This document shows, in pieces, positions 41,804-49,427 of a stretch of DNA of 64,000 nucleotides. The stretch is from an uncultured Gemmatimonadota bacterium (GTDB lineage: Bacteria; Gemmatimonadota; Gemmatimonadetes; Gemmatimonadales; Gemmatimonadaceae). A program made the position numbers and the translations under genes. The notes under the pieces were generated by a model. The model was not told where the DNA came from, ran no database searches, and saw nothing but the letters and a program-made list of their open reading frames with translations. Position 1 is the stretch's first letter; every line of letters starts with the position of its first letter. The stretch spans positions 109,498 to 173,497 of the forward strand of contig CADEDA010000004.1 of the NCBI GenBank assembly GCA_902825965.1. The letters run 5' to 3'.

Positions 41804-44458
41804 ATGGGATGGCTGAAGCGTTGGCGCACGCGACTCGCCCCTGTCGCCCGCCCCGAGCACACGGATGCCGAACTCGCGGAGGAGATCGCGTTCCACCTCG
41901 AGCAGGAGACCGCGAAGTTCATCCGCGCCGGCCTCGCACCGGACGAGGCCGCTCGTCGAGCGCGCATGGCGTTCGGCACGGTGGACCGATTCCGTGGCGA
42001 GGTACACGACGCGCGGACGCTGGCCTGGCTCGCCACGCTGGGCCGTGACCTGCGCTACGCCGTCCGTGGCATGGGACACCGCCCCGGCTTCGTGCTCGCC
42101 ATCCTGCTCACCCTGGCGCTCAGCATCGGCGCCAGCGTGGCGATGTTCGCCACGAGCCGCGCGCTCTTCTTCCAGCCGCTGCCGTTCGCGCAGGCCGAGC
42201 GGCTGCACATGCTGTATGAGACCAACCCCGAGTTCGGATGGACGGACGCACAAGCGGCCCCTGCGAACGTGCTGGACTGGCGCGAGCGGGTGCGGGCGTT
42301 CGAGGACGTCGGGGCGTACCTCGAGTTCGAGAACCGCGCGACCTACGTGCAGGACGGGGAGCCGCACCTGCTCAAGGTTGCCGCGGTCACCGGCAACTTC
42401 TTCGACATCCTTGGTGCGCGACCGCTGCTCGGGCGCGGCTTCCGCTGGGAGGAGACCTGGCGCGGCGCCAGCAACGTCGCCGTGCTCAGTCATGCGCGCT
42501 GGACCGCCACCTTCGCGTCGGACACCGCGATCATCGGACGTTCGGTGCGCTTCGGCGACACCATGGTCGAGATCGTCGGGGTGATGCCACGCGGCTTCGC
42601 GTTCCCGTTCGGCGGCACCGATCTCTGGATGCCCATGGGCTGGGCGGCCGAGGACCGCGCGCAGGTCTGGTTCCGGCGTGCGCACTTCGTGCGTCCCATC
42701 GCGAAGCTCGCCGCCGGGATCACGGCGGCGCAGGCGGATGCAGCGTTCCAGGTGGAGGTCGCGCGACTGCGGCAGGAGTTCCCCGAGACCAATCGCGTGA
42801 TGGGCGCCGGGATGATGCCCCTCCGCGGCTTCCTGGTGCGCACGCTGCGCACGCCCGTGCTCATCCTCGCCGGTGCGGTGGCGGTGCTGCTGCTCCTCGC
42901 CTGCGCCAACGTCGCGAACCTTGCCCTGCTGCGGGCGCTGGGCCGCCAGCACGAGATCGCGCTGCGCAGCGCACTCGGCGCCGGTCGCGCGCGGATCGTG
43001 TCGATGCTGCTGATCGAGCATGCGGTGCTCGCACTGCTCGGCGCCGCCCTGGGGGTCGCCGTCGCTTGGGTCGCCCTCCGGCTGCTTGGCTTCAGCGAGT
43101 TCGGCGTTCCCGCCGCGACGGCAGTTGCGTTCGACTCGCGTGTGGGGCTGTTCGCCCTCGTCGCGGCCGTGGGCTGTGCGCTGAGCTTCAGCGCGGCGCC
43201 GGTGCTGCTCGCGCTCCGCCAGGGGCGTGACGCGCAGTTGCAGGGCAGCGAACGCGGTGCGGCGGGCGGCAAGCGCAACGCGCGGCTCATCGGCGGACTG
43301 GTCGCGCTCGAGGTCGCGCTGGCGCTGGTATTGGTCGTCGGTGCGGGCCTCATGGCCAAGACGGCGCTGCGCCTGCGCCGCGTGGACGTGGGCTTCCGGA
43401 GCGAGCAGGTCCTCGCGGTCGAGCTCACCGTGCCGGCGTCCCGCTACCCCGCGCTGCCTCAAGTCACCGCATTCTATGATCGCCTGCTGGCCGAGCTCGA
43501 GGCGCGACCCGGCATCGTGCGCGCCGGGACCGTTGCCAACCTGCCGCTGGCGGGACCCGGATGGTCGAGCCAGTTCCGGGCCGAGGGCTGGCCCGCAGAC
43601 CGCGCCGGACTGAACATCCTGCATCGACGCGCCGACCTCGGCTACTTCGAGGCGCTCGGGACCCCACTCGTGCGCGGACGGCATCTCGCCCCGAGCGACC
43701 GCGCGGATGCGCCGCCCGCCGTCGTGATCAACGAGACCTTCGCACGTGAGTTCTTCCCCGACGAAGACCCCATCGGCCGTCGCATCGCCTACGACCGCGT
43801 GGCGACCGCGAACTCGACCTGGCGCGAGATCGTCGGCATCGTGCGCGACCAGGCGCAGGTGAGTCCGGCCGAACCGGCGCGCGCCGAGGTGTTCGAGAGC
43901 CGCGCGCAGGATGTGGGGAGGAACATGTGGGTCGTCCTCCGCACCGACCAAACCCCCATGTCCGTGCTGCCGAGCGTGCGTGAGGTATTGCGCGCCCTCG
44001 ATCCGCTGCTGCCGATTGCGACGGTGCGTACGCTCGACGAGGTACGCGCGGCGTCCATGGCGCGCGAGAACACCGTGCTCGGCCTGCTGACGGCGTTCGG
44101 CGGGCTCGCCGTGGTGCTGGCCGCAGTGGGGGTCTACGCCGTGGCCGCGCAGTCGGTGCGGCAACGGACCCGCGAGATCGGCATCCGCATCGCGCTCGGC
44201 GCCAGCTCCGGTGACGTACTCCGCCTCGTGCTCATCCGTGGCGTCGCCTTCGTCGCGCTCGGTCTCGCCGCGGGACTCGCATTGACCCTGGTCGCCACCC
44301 GGGCGCTCGACTCGCTTCTCTATGGTGTGGAGTCCACCGACACCGGCACGATCGCCGCCGTTGCGGCGCTGCTGCTCGTGGTTGGTGTCGTGGCGTGCTG
44401 GATCCCGGCGCGCTGGGCGACGCGGTTGGATCCGGTCCGGGCGCTCAAGTTGGAGTGA
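41804..44458 (+). CDS. ABC transporter permease of the ADOP (MacB/FtsX-like) type
   Basis: 884-aa inner-membrane protein. An N-terminal about 80-residue prefix (EIAFHLEQETAKFIRAGLAP) is diagnostic for the ADOP family (acidobacterial duplicated orphan permease). After the first transmembrane helix (FVLAILLTLALSIGASVAMF) come a MacB-like periplasmic core domain, an FtsX block near residues 350-470, a second periplasmic domain, and a C-terminal FtsX block (about 745-875, with VRQRTREIGIRIALGAS). No ATPase is encoded nearby, as is usual for ADOP. Its physiological substrate is unknown. A PadR regulator gene precedes it. Confidence 0.92.
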   Translation: MGWLKRWRTRLAPVARPEHTDAELAEEIAFHLEQETAKFIRAGLAPDEAARRARMAFGTVDRFRGEVHDARTLAWLATLGRDLRYAVRGMGHRPGFVLAILLTLALSIGASVAMFATSRALFFQPLPFAQAERLHMLYETNPEFGWTDAQAAPANVLDWRERVRAFEDVGAYLEFENRATYVQDGEPHLLKVAAVTGNFFDILGARPLLGRGFRWEETWRGASNVAVLSHARWTATFASDTAIIGRSVRFGDTMVEIVGVMPRGFAFPFGGTDLWMPMGWAAEDRAQVWFRRAHFVRPIAKLAAGITAAQADAAFQVEVARLRQEFPETNRVMGAGMMPLRGFLVRTLRTPVLILAGAVAVLLLLACANVANLALLRALGRQHEIALRSALGAGRARIVSMLLIEHAVLALLGAALGVAVAWVALRLLGFSEFGVPAATAVAFDSRVGLFALVAAVGCALSFSAAPVLLALRQGRDAQLQGSERGAAGGKRNARLIGGLVALEVALALVLVVGAGLMAKTALRLRRVDVGFRSEQVLAVELTVPASRYPALPQVTAFYDRLLAELEARPGIVRAGTVANLPLAGPGWSSQFRAEGWPADRAGLNILHRRADLGYFEALGTPLVRGRHLAPSDRADAPPAVVINETFAREFFPDEDPIGRRIAYDRVATANSTWREIVGIVRDQAQVSPAEPARAEVFESRAQDVGRNMWVVLRTDQTPMSVLPSVREVLRALDPLLPIATVRTLDEVRAASMARENTVLGLLTAFGGLAVVLAAVGVYAVAAQSVRQRTREIGIRIALGASSGDVLRLVLIRGVAFVALGLAAGLALTLVATRALDSLLYGVESTDTGTIAAVAALLLVVGVVACWIPARWATRLDPVRALKLE

Positions 44459-44459
44459 G

Positions 44460-44892
44460 TCATGGCGGCGGGGCGGCGCGAGTCGCGTCCACCTCACAGA
44501 CGTTCCGCAGCCGGCTGAGATAGACGTCCAGCTCCGTCTGCAGGGAAAGCCGTCCATCGAGGTCGTGGACGCGCACACGATACGGTGCGTCCACCGGCTC
44601 CCGCGCGCGGAACGCTGCCGGGCGGATCAGCAGCGCGCCCTGGCTTCGGTTTGCGTCGCCGGTCCACGGCGCACCCACATGCCGCAGCGTCCGTGTGGAG
44701 TCGCGGGTGGGATCGAAGACGAGCTGGTCGCATCGCAGGTCGAGGACACCTGCACCGCGGTCCTCCGTGCGGCGCACGACGGACCGCGGTGCAGGCGGCA
44801 AGGCGACGGCTTCACCCCCGGTCTGTGCGGGTCCCGCAGCTGGCGGCGGGGCCGTGCTGCGTCGAACGCCATCGCCGACCTCGCCGTCCAGG
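44460..44892 (-). CDS. Orphan ORF, hypothetical (low confidence)
   Basis: An open frame downstream of msrA on the minus strand, up to about 140 codons, with GC-rich third positions. Visible segments include VLDLRCDQLVFDPTRDSTRT and PYRVRVHDLDGRLSLQTEL, preceded by a Pro/Ala-rich stretch. It has no ATG; candidate starts are CTG near 44892 or an internal TTG at 44801. It begins in the same frame as the msrA stop (44904-44906), so it might be a decayed C-terminal extension or a separate gene. No family recognised. If it is not real, the 445 bp between the ADOP and msrA genes are non-coding. Confidence 0.4.
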
Positions 44893-44903
44893 GTGGACCT
44901 GTC

Positions 44904-45482
44904 CTACACCTTCCGCAGCTTGTCGAAGAACACCTTCCGCGCCTTCACCACCTTCGGCGCCACCACGACCGCGCAGTACGGGTTCTGCGGGTTTCGCGCG
45001 AAGTAGTTGTCGTGCACCGCCTCGGCCGGCCAGAAGCGGTCGAGCGGACGCACCTCGGTCACGATGGGGTTCGACCAGTGCGCCTGCGCCGCAGCGATCG
45101 CCTCGCGCGTCGTGCGCTCCTGTGCGTCGGAATGTGTGAACACGGCCGAGCGATACTGCGGCCCGACGTCGTTCCCCTGCCGGTCCCTGGTGGTGGGGTC
45201 GTGGATGGTGAAGAAGACGTCGAGCAGCTCGCGGAAGCTGATCACCGCGGAATCGAAGCTCACCTGCACGACCTCGGCGTGCCCGGTCTGCTTGCCGCAG
45301 ACCTGCTCGTAGGTCGGATGCGCGACGTGGCCGCCGGCGTACCCGCTCTTCACCGCCTGCACGCCGCGCAGCTCGAGATACACCGCTTCGAGGCACCAGA
45401 AGCATCCACCGGCCAGTGTGGCGAGCTCGGTGGCCGCCGCCGTCCCCGCCGCCGTCCCCGCCGCCTCGGCGCGCGCGTTCAC
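44904..45482 (-). CDS. msrA: Peptide methionine (S)-S-oxide reductase MsrA
   Basis: 192-aa MsrA. The catalytic cysteine is C27 in [11 protein letters not shown], and further family motifs are [37 protein letters not shown] and [14 protein letters not shown]. It reduces the S-diastereomer of methionine sulfoxide with thioredoxin. The N-terminal 20 residues are Ala/Thr/Gly-rich and encoded by short repeats. The ATG overlaps the msrB stop by four bases, so MsrB and MsrA are translated as a coupled pair. Confidence 0.96.
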   Translation of the reverse strand: MNARAEAAGTAAGTAAATELATLAGGCFWCLEAVYLELRGVQAVKSGYAGGHVAHPTYEQVCGKQTGHAEVVQVSFDSAVISFRELLDVFFTIHDPTTRDRQGNDVGPQYRSAVFTHSDAQERTTREAIAAAQAHWSNPIVTEVRPLDRFWPAEAVHDNYFARNPQNPYCAVVVAPKVVKARKVFFDKLRKV

Positions 45483-45949
45483 TTCCCCTCCGCGCGGCGA
45501 CGTGCCTGCGCCTCGAACAAGGGCACGAACCGCTCGTAGCCCTCGGCGGCCAAGCGATCGACCGGGATGAAGCGCAGCGCCGCGGAGTTGATGCAGTAGC
45601 GCATGCCCGTGGGGCCGGGCCCGTCGTCGAAGACGTGCCCGAGATGCGAGTCGGCGTTGGCCGAGCGCACCTCGACGCGCTTCATGAAGAGCGAGCGATC
45701 GACGTGTTCGGTGACGTTCTCCTGCACCACGGGCCGCGTGAACGACGGCCAGCCGGTGCCCGAGTCGAACTTGTCGAGCGAGGAGAACAACGGTTCGCCG
45801 GACACCACATCCACGTACAGTCCGGGCTCATGATGGTCCCAGAACTCGTTGCGGAACGGGGGCTCGGTGGCGCTGCACTGCGTGACCTGGTACTGCAGGG
45901 GTGAGAGCCTGGCCTCGAGGGCCGGATCGGCGGATTTCTGCTTGGACAT
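45479..45949 (-). CDS. msrB: Peptide methionine (R)-S-oxide reductase MsrB
   Basis: 156-aa MsrB. Signature motifs: [31 protein letters not shown] and the catalytic Cys in RYCINSAAL. The two CxxC zinc-binding pairs of many MsrBs are missing (the first would lie in [15 protein letters not shown]), so this is a zinc-free form. It reduces the R-diastereomer of methionine sulfoxide. It is first in the msrB-msrA operon. Confidence 0.95.
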   Translation of the reverse strand: MSKQKSADPALEARLSPLQYQVTQCSATEPPFRNEFWDHHEPGLYVDVVSGEPLFSSLDKFDSGTGWPSFTRPVVQENVTEHVDRSLFMKRVEVRSANADSHLGHVFDDGPGPTGMRYCINSAALRFIPVDRLAAEGYERFVPLFEAQARRRAEGK

Positions 45950-46067
45950 GTCGCTCGGACCTCATTGGAGACGCATCATCGCGTTCACCCTCTCCAATCG
46001 CAGGCGCAACGGTAAGGTTCCGCCCCGCTCGGCAATGTCCTGCCTATGTAAAGAATCTCCGGGTAAC

Positions 46068-46096
46068 TTGACAAATCCGAACACACACCGAAGAAT
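46068..46096 (+). promoter_or_regulatory. Candidate sigma-70-like promoter upstream of TetR-TolC gene
   Basis: TTGACA (46068-46073) and AAGAAT (46091-46096, 4 of 6 matches to TATAAT) are 17 bp apart, in an AT-richer stretch between msrB and the TetR-TolC gene. It would give a leader of roughly 110 nt containing both palindromes. Another promoter nearer the palindromes cannot be excluded. Confidence 0.45.
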
Positions 46097-46164
46097 GTTG
46101 GACCGGTTCGGACCGATTCTGGGATTTTGTTTACGTGAAACCCTGACTTTCCCCATTGCGTTGT

Positions 46165-46206
46165 AAGCAAGCATTCGCTTGCTTGTGTGCAAGCGACCAC
46201 TTGCAC
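46165..46206. promoter_or_regulatory. Two tandem 20-bp TetR-type operators
   Basis: Site 1 (46165-46184) is a perfect palindrome, AAGCAAGC-ATTC-GCTTGCTT. Site 2 (46187-46206) is GTGCAAGC-GACC-ACTTGCAC. Both fit NNGCAAGC-N4-RCTTGCNN. Their starts are 22 bp apart, about two helical turns. Site 2 ends 6 bp before the ATG at 46213. Size, symmetry and position fit operators of the TetR domain encoded immediately downstream. Confidence 0.8.
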
Positions 46207-46212
46207 TGGAAA

Positions 46213-48207
46213 ATGACCGAACCAACCCGCCAGCACCTGCTCGACGCGGCCGCGCGCGTCTATGCCGAAGTCGGATTCCGCGGCGCCACCACCCGACGCA
46301 TCGCCGAGGAGGCCGGGGTAAATGAAGTCACACTCTTCCGTCTCTTCGGCTCCAAGTCGGCGCTGATCGACGAAGCCGTCCGTGCCCGCACCAACGCGGG
46401 ACCGGCGGTGCAACTCCCCGAAGTCCCCAAGGATCCGCAAGCGGAACTCACGGCCTGGGCGCAGAACGACCACGCCTTCCTGCTGGAGTGCCGCGGCATG
46501 ATCCGAACCACCATGGCCGAAGTGAACGAGCGGCCCGAGTGCGCCCACGAGTTCGCCGATCATCCGATCGAGTCCTTCGAGCGCCTCCGCGCCTACACGG
46601 AACGACTCGCGACCTATGGGTTCATTCCCGCGTCCGCCGATACCGGCGCGGCCGCGGCGATGCTCAAGGGTTCGCTCTTCGCCGATGCCATGGGGCGCGA
46701 TGTGATGCCCTCGATGTTCCCTCCCGCAGACCAAGCTCCGGCGACCTACGTGCGACTCTTCCTCCGCTCCCTCGGCGCCGCATTGGCGCTCCTCCTCGTC
46801 GTCCTCCTGCCCGACCGCACGGCGTTCGCGCAGGGCACGCCGGCCCCGGCCGGCGCCGCCTCCACCCTGTCCCTCGCCGAGGCGCTGCGCATCGCGTCGG
46901 TGAAGAGCGAGGGCGTGACCATCGCCACCGCGGGCGTGATGCGCGCGCGTGGCCAGGTGCGGCAGGCCGATGCCCAGCGCCTCCCGCAAGTGAACGGGTC
47001 TGCGGGCTATCAGCGCGCCATCCAGAACCAGTTCCAGGCGATCACCGAACGCTTCCCCTCCGAACCCGACACGACGAGTGGTGGCGGGGAGTCGGGCGGC
47101 TTCGGTGCGATCTCGCAGATCTTCGCGGCACCCAACACGTTCACGTTCACACTCGCCGGCACGCAGAACCTCTACACGGCCGGCCGGCTCACGGCGCAGC
47201 GTCGCGGTGCGGCGGCCGGCCACGTGGCGGCGGAGCTCGGACTCACCTCGGCGCAGGCCCAGGCGACGCTCGACGCCGCGCAGGCGTACTTCGACGCCGT
47301 GGCGAGTGACCGCTTCCTGGCGATCGCCGAGAGTTCGCTCGTGCTCACGCAGCGGACGCTGGAGCAGACGCAGCTCGCCCGCGAGCTCGGTTCCGCCTCG
47401 GAGTTCGACCTGCTGCGTGCACGCGTGGCCCGCGACAACCAGCGTCCGCTGGTGATCCAGGCGCGCGGCAACCGCAACACGGCCTACCTGCGGCTCAAGC
47501 AGTTGCTCGACCTGCCGCTCGCGACCGCGCTCACGCTCACGACGCCCATCCGCGACGATGCGAACGCCGCGACCGACGCGACTGCGCCGTTGACGCTGGC
47601 CGACGAGCGGCGCCTGACGCCGGACACGAGCGTGAGCGCACGTACGACGGTGAAGCAGGCCGAGGCGCAGGTGCGGGCGCAGGAGAGTGCACTCACGGCA
47701 GCCAAGCTCGCCCGCTTGCCGTCGGTGCAGCTGAGCAGCACCTACCAGCGCTTCGCGTATCCACCGGAAGGCACGTTCCTCCCGTCGGCGCTCGACCTCT
47801 ACTTCCCCAACTGGACCGTCACGCTGGGGCTCTCCTTCCCCGTGCTCACCGGCGGGCGGATCCGTGGCGAGCGCATGGTGGCCGAGGCGAACCTCATCGA
47901 GGCCCAGCAGCGCCTGCAGCAGAGCCGCGAGGGGGCGGCGCTCGAGGCGCAGCTCGCGGTCTCGCAGCTCGAGCAGGCGCAGGCGGCGTACGCGGCGTCG
48001 GTGGGTACGGACGCGCAGGCGGAGCAGGCGTACCGCATCGCCGAGGTGCGCTTCCAGGAAGGCATCTCCACGCAGGTGGAACTGACCGAGGTGCGCGTGC
48101 AGCTCGAGCAGGCGCGGCTCCAGCGCGTGAATGCGGCGCGCGACCTCGAACTGGCGCGGATCCGTCTCGCGCTGCTGAAGGACCTCCCGCTCACCGGGGG
48201 GCGTTGA
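46213..48207 (+). CDS. TetR regulator fused in frame to TolC-family outer-membrane efflux protein
   Basis: 664-aa open frame without internal stop. Residues 1 to about 185 are a TetR/AcrR-type regulator: HTH GATTRRIAEEAGVNEVTLFR, then GSKSALIDEAVRAR, and a helical ligand/dimer domain ending ATYVRLFLRSL. This runs directly into a hydrophobic signal-like core, AALALLLVVLLP, then DRTAFAQG (about 186-206). Residues about 215-664 are a TolC-type protein with two related halves (LSLAEALRIAS onward and a YAASVGTDAQAEQAYRIAEVRF region). Internal in-frame starts that would give a separate TolC with its own signal peptide are ATG 46714 (M168) and GTG 46750 (codon 180). The upstream ATG at 46213 is preferred over a TTG at 46156 because the latter runs through the operators. 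Adaptor and pump genes follow. Confidence 0.88.
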   Translation: MTEPTRQHLLDAAARVYAEVGFRGATTRRIAEEAGVNEVTLFRLFGSKSALIDEAVRARTNAGPAVQLPEVPKDPQAELTAWAQNDHAFLLECRGMIRTTMAEVNERPECAHEFADHPIESFERLRAYTERLATYGFIPASADTGAAAAMLKGSLFADAMGRDVMPSMFPPADQAPATYVRLFLRSLGAALALLLVVLLPDRTAFAQGTPAPAGAASTLSLAEALRIASVKSEGVTIATAGVMRARGQVRQADAQRLPQVNGSAGYQRAIQNQFQAITERFPSEPDTTSGGGESGGFGAISQIFAAPNTFTFTLAGTQNLYTAGRLTAQRRGAAAGHVAAELGLTSAQAQATLDAAQAYFDAVASDRFLAIAESSLVLTQRTLEQTQLARELGSASEFDLLRARVARDNQRPLVIQARGNRNTAYLRLKQLLDLPLATALTLTTPIRDDANAATDATAPLTLADERRLTPDTSVSARTTVKQAEAQVRAQESALTAAKLARLPSVQLSSTYQRFAYPPEGTFLPSALDLYFPNWTVTLGLSFPVLTGGRIRGERMVAEANLIEAQQRLQQSREGAALEAQLAVSQLEQAQAAYAASVGTDAQAEQAYRIAEVRFQEGISTQVELTEVRVQLEQARLQRVNAARDLELARIRLALLKDLPLTGGR

Positions 48208-48246
48208 TCGATGACCGTCTCCAACAATCACCTGAGGAAGTCCCCG

Positions 48247-49374
48247 ATGTCCCGTACGTTCCGCGCCGTCGCCGCCACCGCGGCGGGCGCCCTCTCGCTC
48301 ACGCTCGCCGCCTGCGGCGGCGGCGCCGAGGCGTCCACCGACGCGCCGGCGGCCCCGGTCACGGTGCAGATCGGTCCGGAGGCGATCGCGATCGCGTCGC
48401 GGACGGTGCTCTCGACGGGACCGATCCTCTCGGGCTCGCTCGTCGCCGAGCGTACGGCGCAGATCCGCGCCGAGGTGCCGGGCTCGGTGGTGCAGGTCTT
48501 CCACGATCCGGGCGCCCGGGTCGCCGAGGGCACGTCGCTCGCCAAGATCGACGACCGCGCGATCAACGACGCGTTCCTCTCGGCCAAGTCCGGGTTGACC
48601 GCGGCGCAGAACGGCGCCGACATCGCGGCGCGCGAACTCGCGCGGGCCGAGAAGCTCGCCGCCGCCGGCGCGATCGCCGAGCGTGAGGTCGAGAATGCGC
48701 GGCGTGGGGACCTCACGGCGCGCACGATGCTCGACGACGCGAAGGCGCGGCTCGCCGCGGCGCAGAAGCAGCTCGACGCGACCAACGTGCTCGCGCCCTA
48801 CGCGGGCATCGTGAGCGAGCGGATGGCGAATCCCGGCGACATCGTCGCTCCGGGCTCGCCGCTCTTCACGGTGGTCGATCCCGCGACGATGCGGCTCGAG
48901 GCGGCGGTGCCGGCCGAGCAGCTGTCGCAGGTGCGCGTGGGCGCGGCGGTGCGCTTCAGCGTCACCGGCTATCCGGGCCGCACCTTCGAGGGCCGGGTGT
49001 CCAGCGTGAACCCCTCGGCCGATCCGCAGACGCGCCAGGTGCGGTTGTTCGTGCGCATCCCCAATGCCGGGAACCAGCTGGTGGCGGGACTGTTCGCCGA
49101 AGGACGGGTGGCGAGCGACTCGCGCGAGACGCTCACGGTGCCGGAACTCGCGATCGACATGCGGGGGCTCGCGCCCGTGGTGCTGCGCCTGAAGAACGGG
49201 CAGACCGAGAAGGTGGAGGTCACGCTCGGGGTGCGCGACGAACAGATGGAACGCTACGAGATCACGGCCGGCATCAGTGCGGGTGACACGCTGCTCGTGG
49301 GACCCGCGCTCGGCATCAGTCCCAACACGCCGCTCAAGGTCACCACGCCGAGCGACAGCAAGCCCAAGCAGTAG
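48247..49374 (+). CDS. RND efflux periplasmic adaptor (membrane fusion protein), lipoprotein
   Basis: 375-aa adaptor. The ATG at 48247 has GAGGAAG six bases upstream and yields a lipoprotein signal with the lipobox LAAC (ALSLTLAACGGG). An earlier ATG (48211) would add 12 residues. Domains: first beta-barrel and lipoyl half (RAEVPGSVVQVFHDPGARVAEG), a coiled-coil hairpin with many Ala/Glu/Arg residues (about 110-165), a second lipoyl half (YAGIVSERMANPGDIVAPGS), then beta-barrel and membrane-proximal domains. It links the inner-membrane pump to the TolC channel. Gene order is TetR-TolC, adaptor, pump. Confidence 0.93.
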   Translation: MSRTFRAVAATAAGALSLTLAACGGGAEASTDAPAAPVTVQIGPEAIAIASRTVLSTGPILSGSLVAERTAQIRAEVPGSVVQVFHDPGARVAEGTSLAKIDDRAINDAFLSAKSGLTAAQNGADIAARELARAEKLAAAGAIAEREVENARRGDLTARTMLDDAKARLAAAQKQLDATNVLAPYAGIVSERMANPGDIVAPGSPLFTVVDPATMRLEAAVPAEQLSQVRVGAAVRFSVTGYPGRTFEGRVSSVNPSADPQTRQVRLFVRIPNAGNQLVAGLFAEGRVASDSRETLTVPELAIDMRGLAPVVLRLKNGQTEKVEVTLGVRDEQMERYEITAGISAGDTLLVGPALGISPNTPLKVTTPSDSKPKQ

Positions 49375-49427
49375 CAAGTGGGAGCCGGCGCCCCGCCGAC
49401 CACCCTCCGCCTTCCGACGTCCCACAC

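Noticed and set aside
41804-44578. Long minus-strand open frame antisense to the ADOP permease gene
   Set aside because: No domain on the minus strand, whereas the plus strand encodes a full ADOP permease with its PadR partner.
46156-46212. Earlier TTG start for the TetR-TolC protein
   Set aside because: It would translate through both palindromic operators and add a Cys-rich, non-TetR-like N-terminus; the ATG at 46213 fits the family start.
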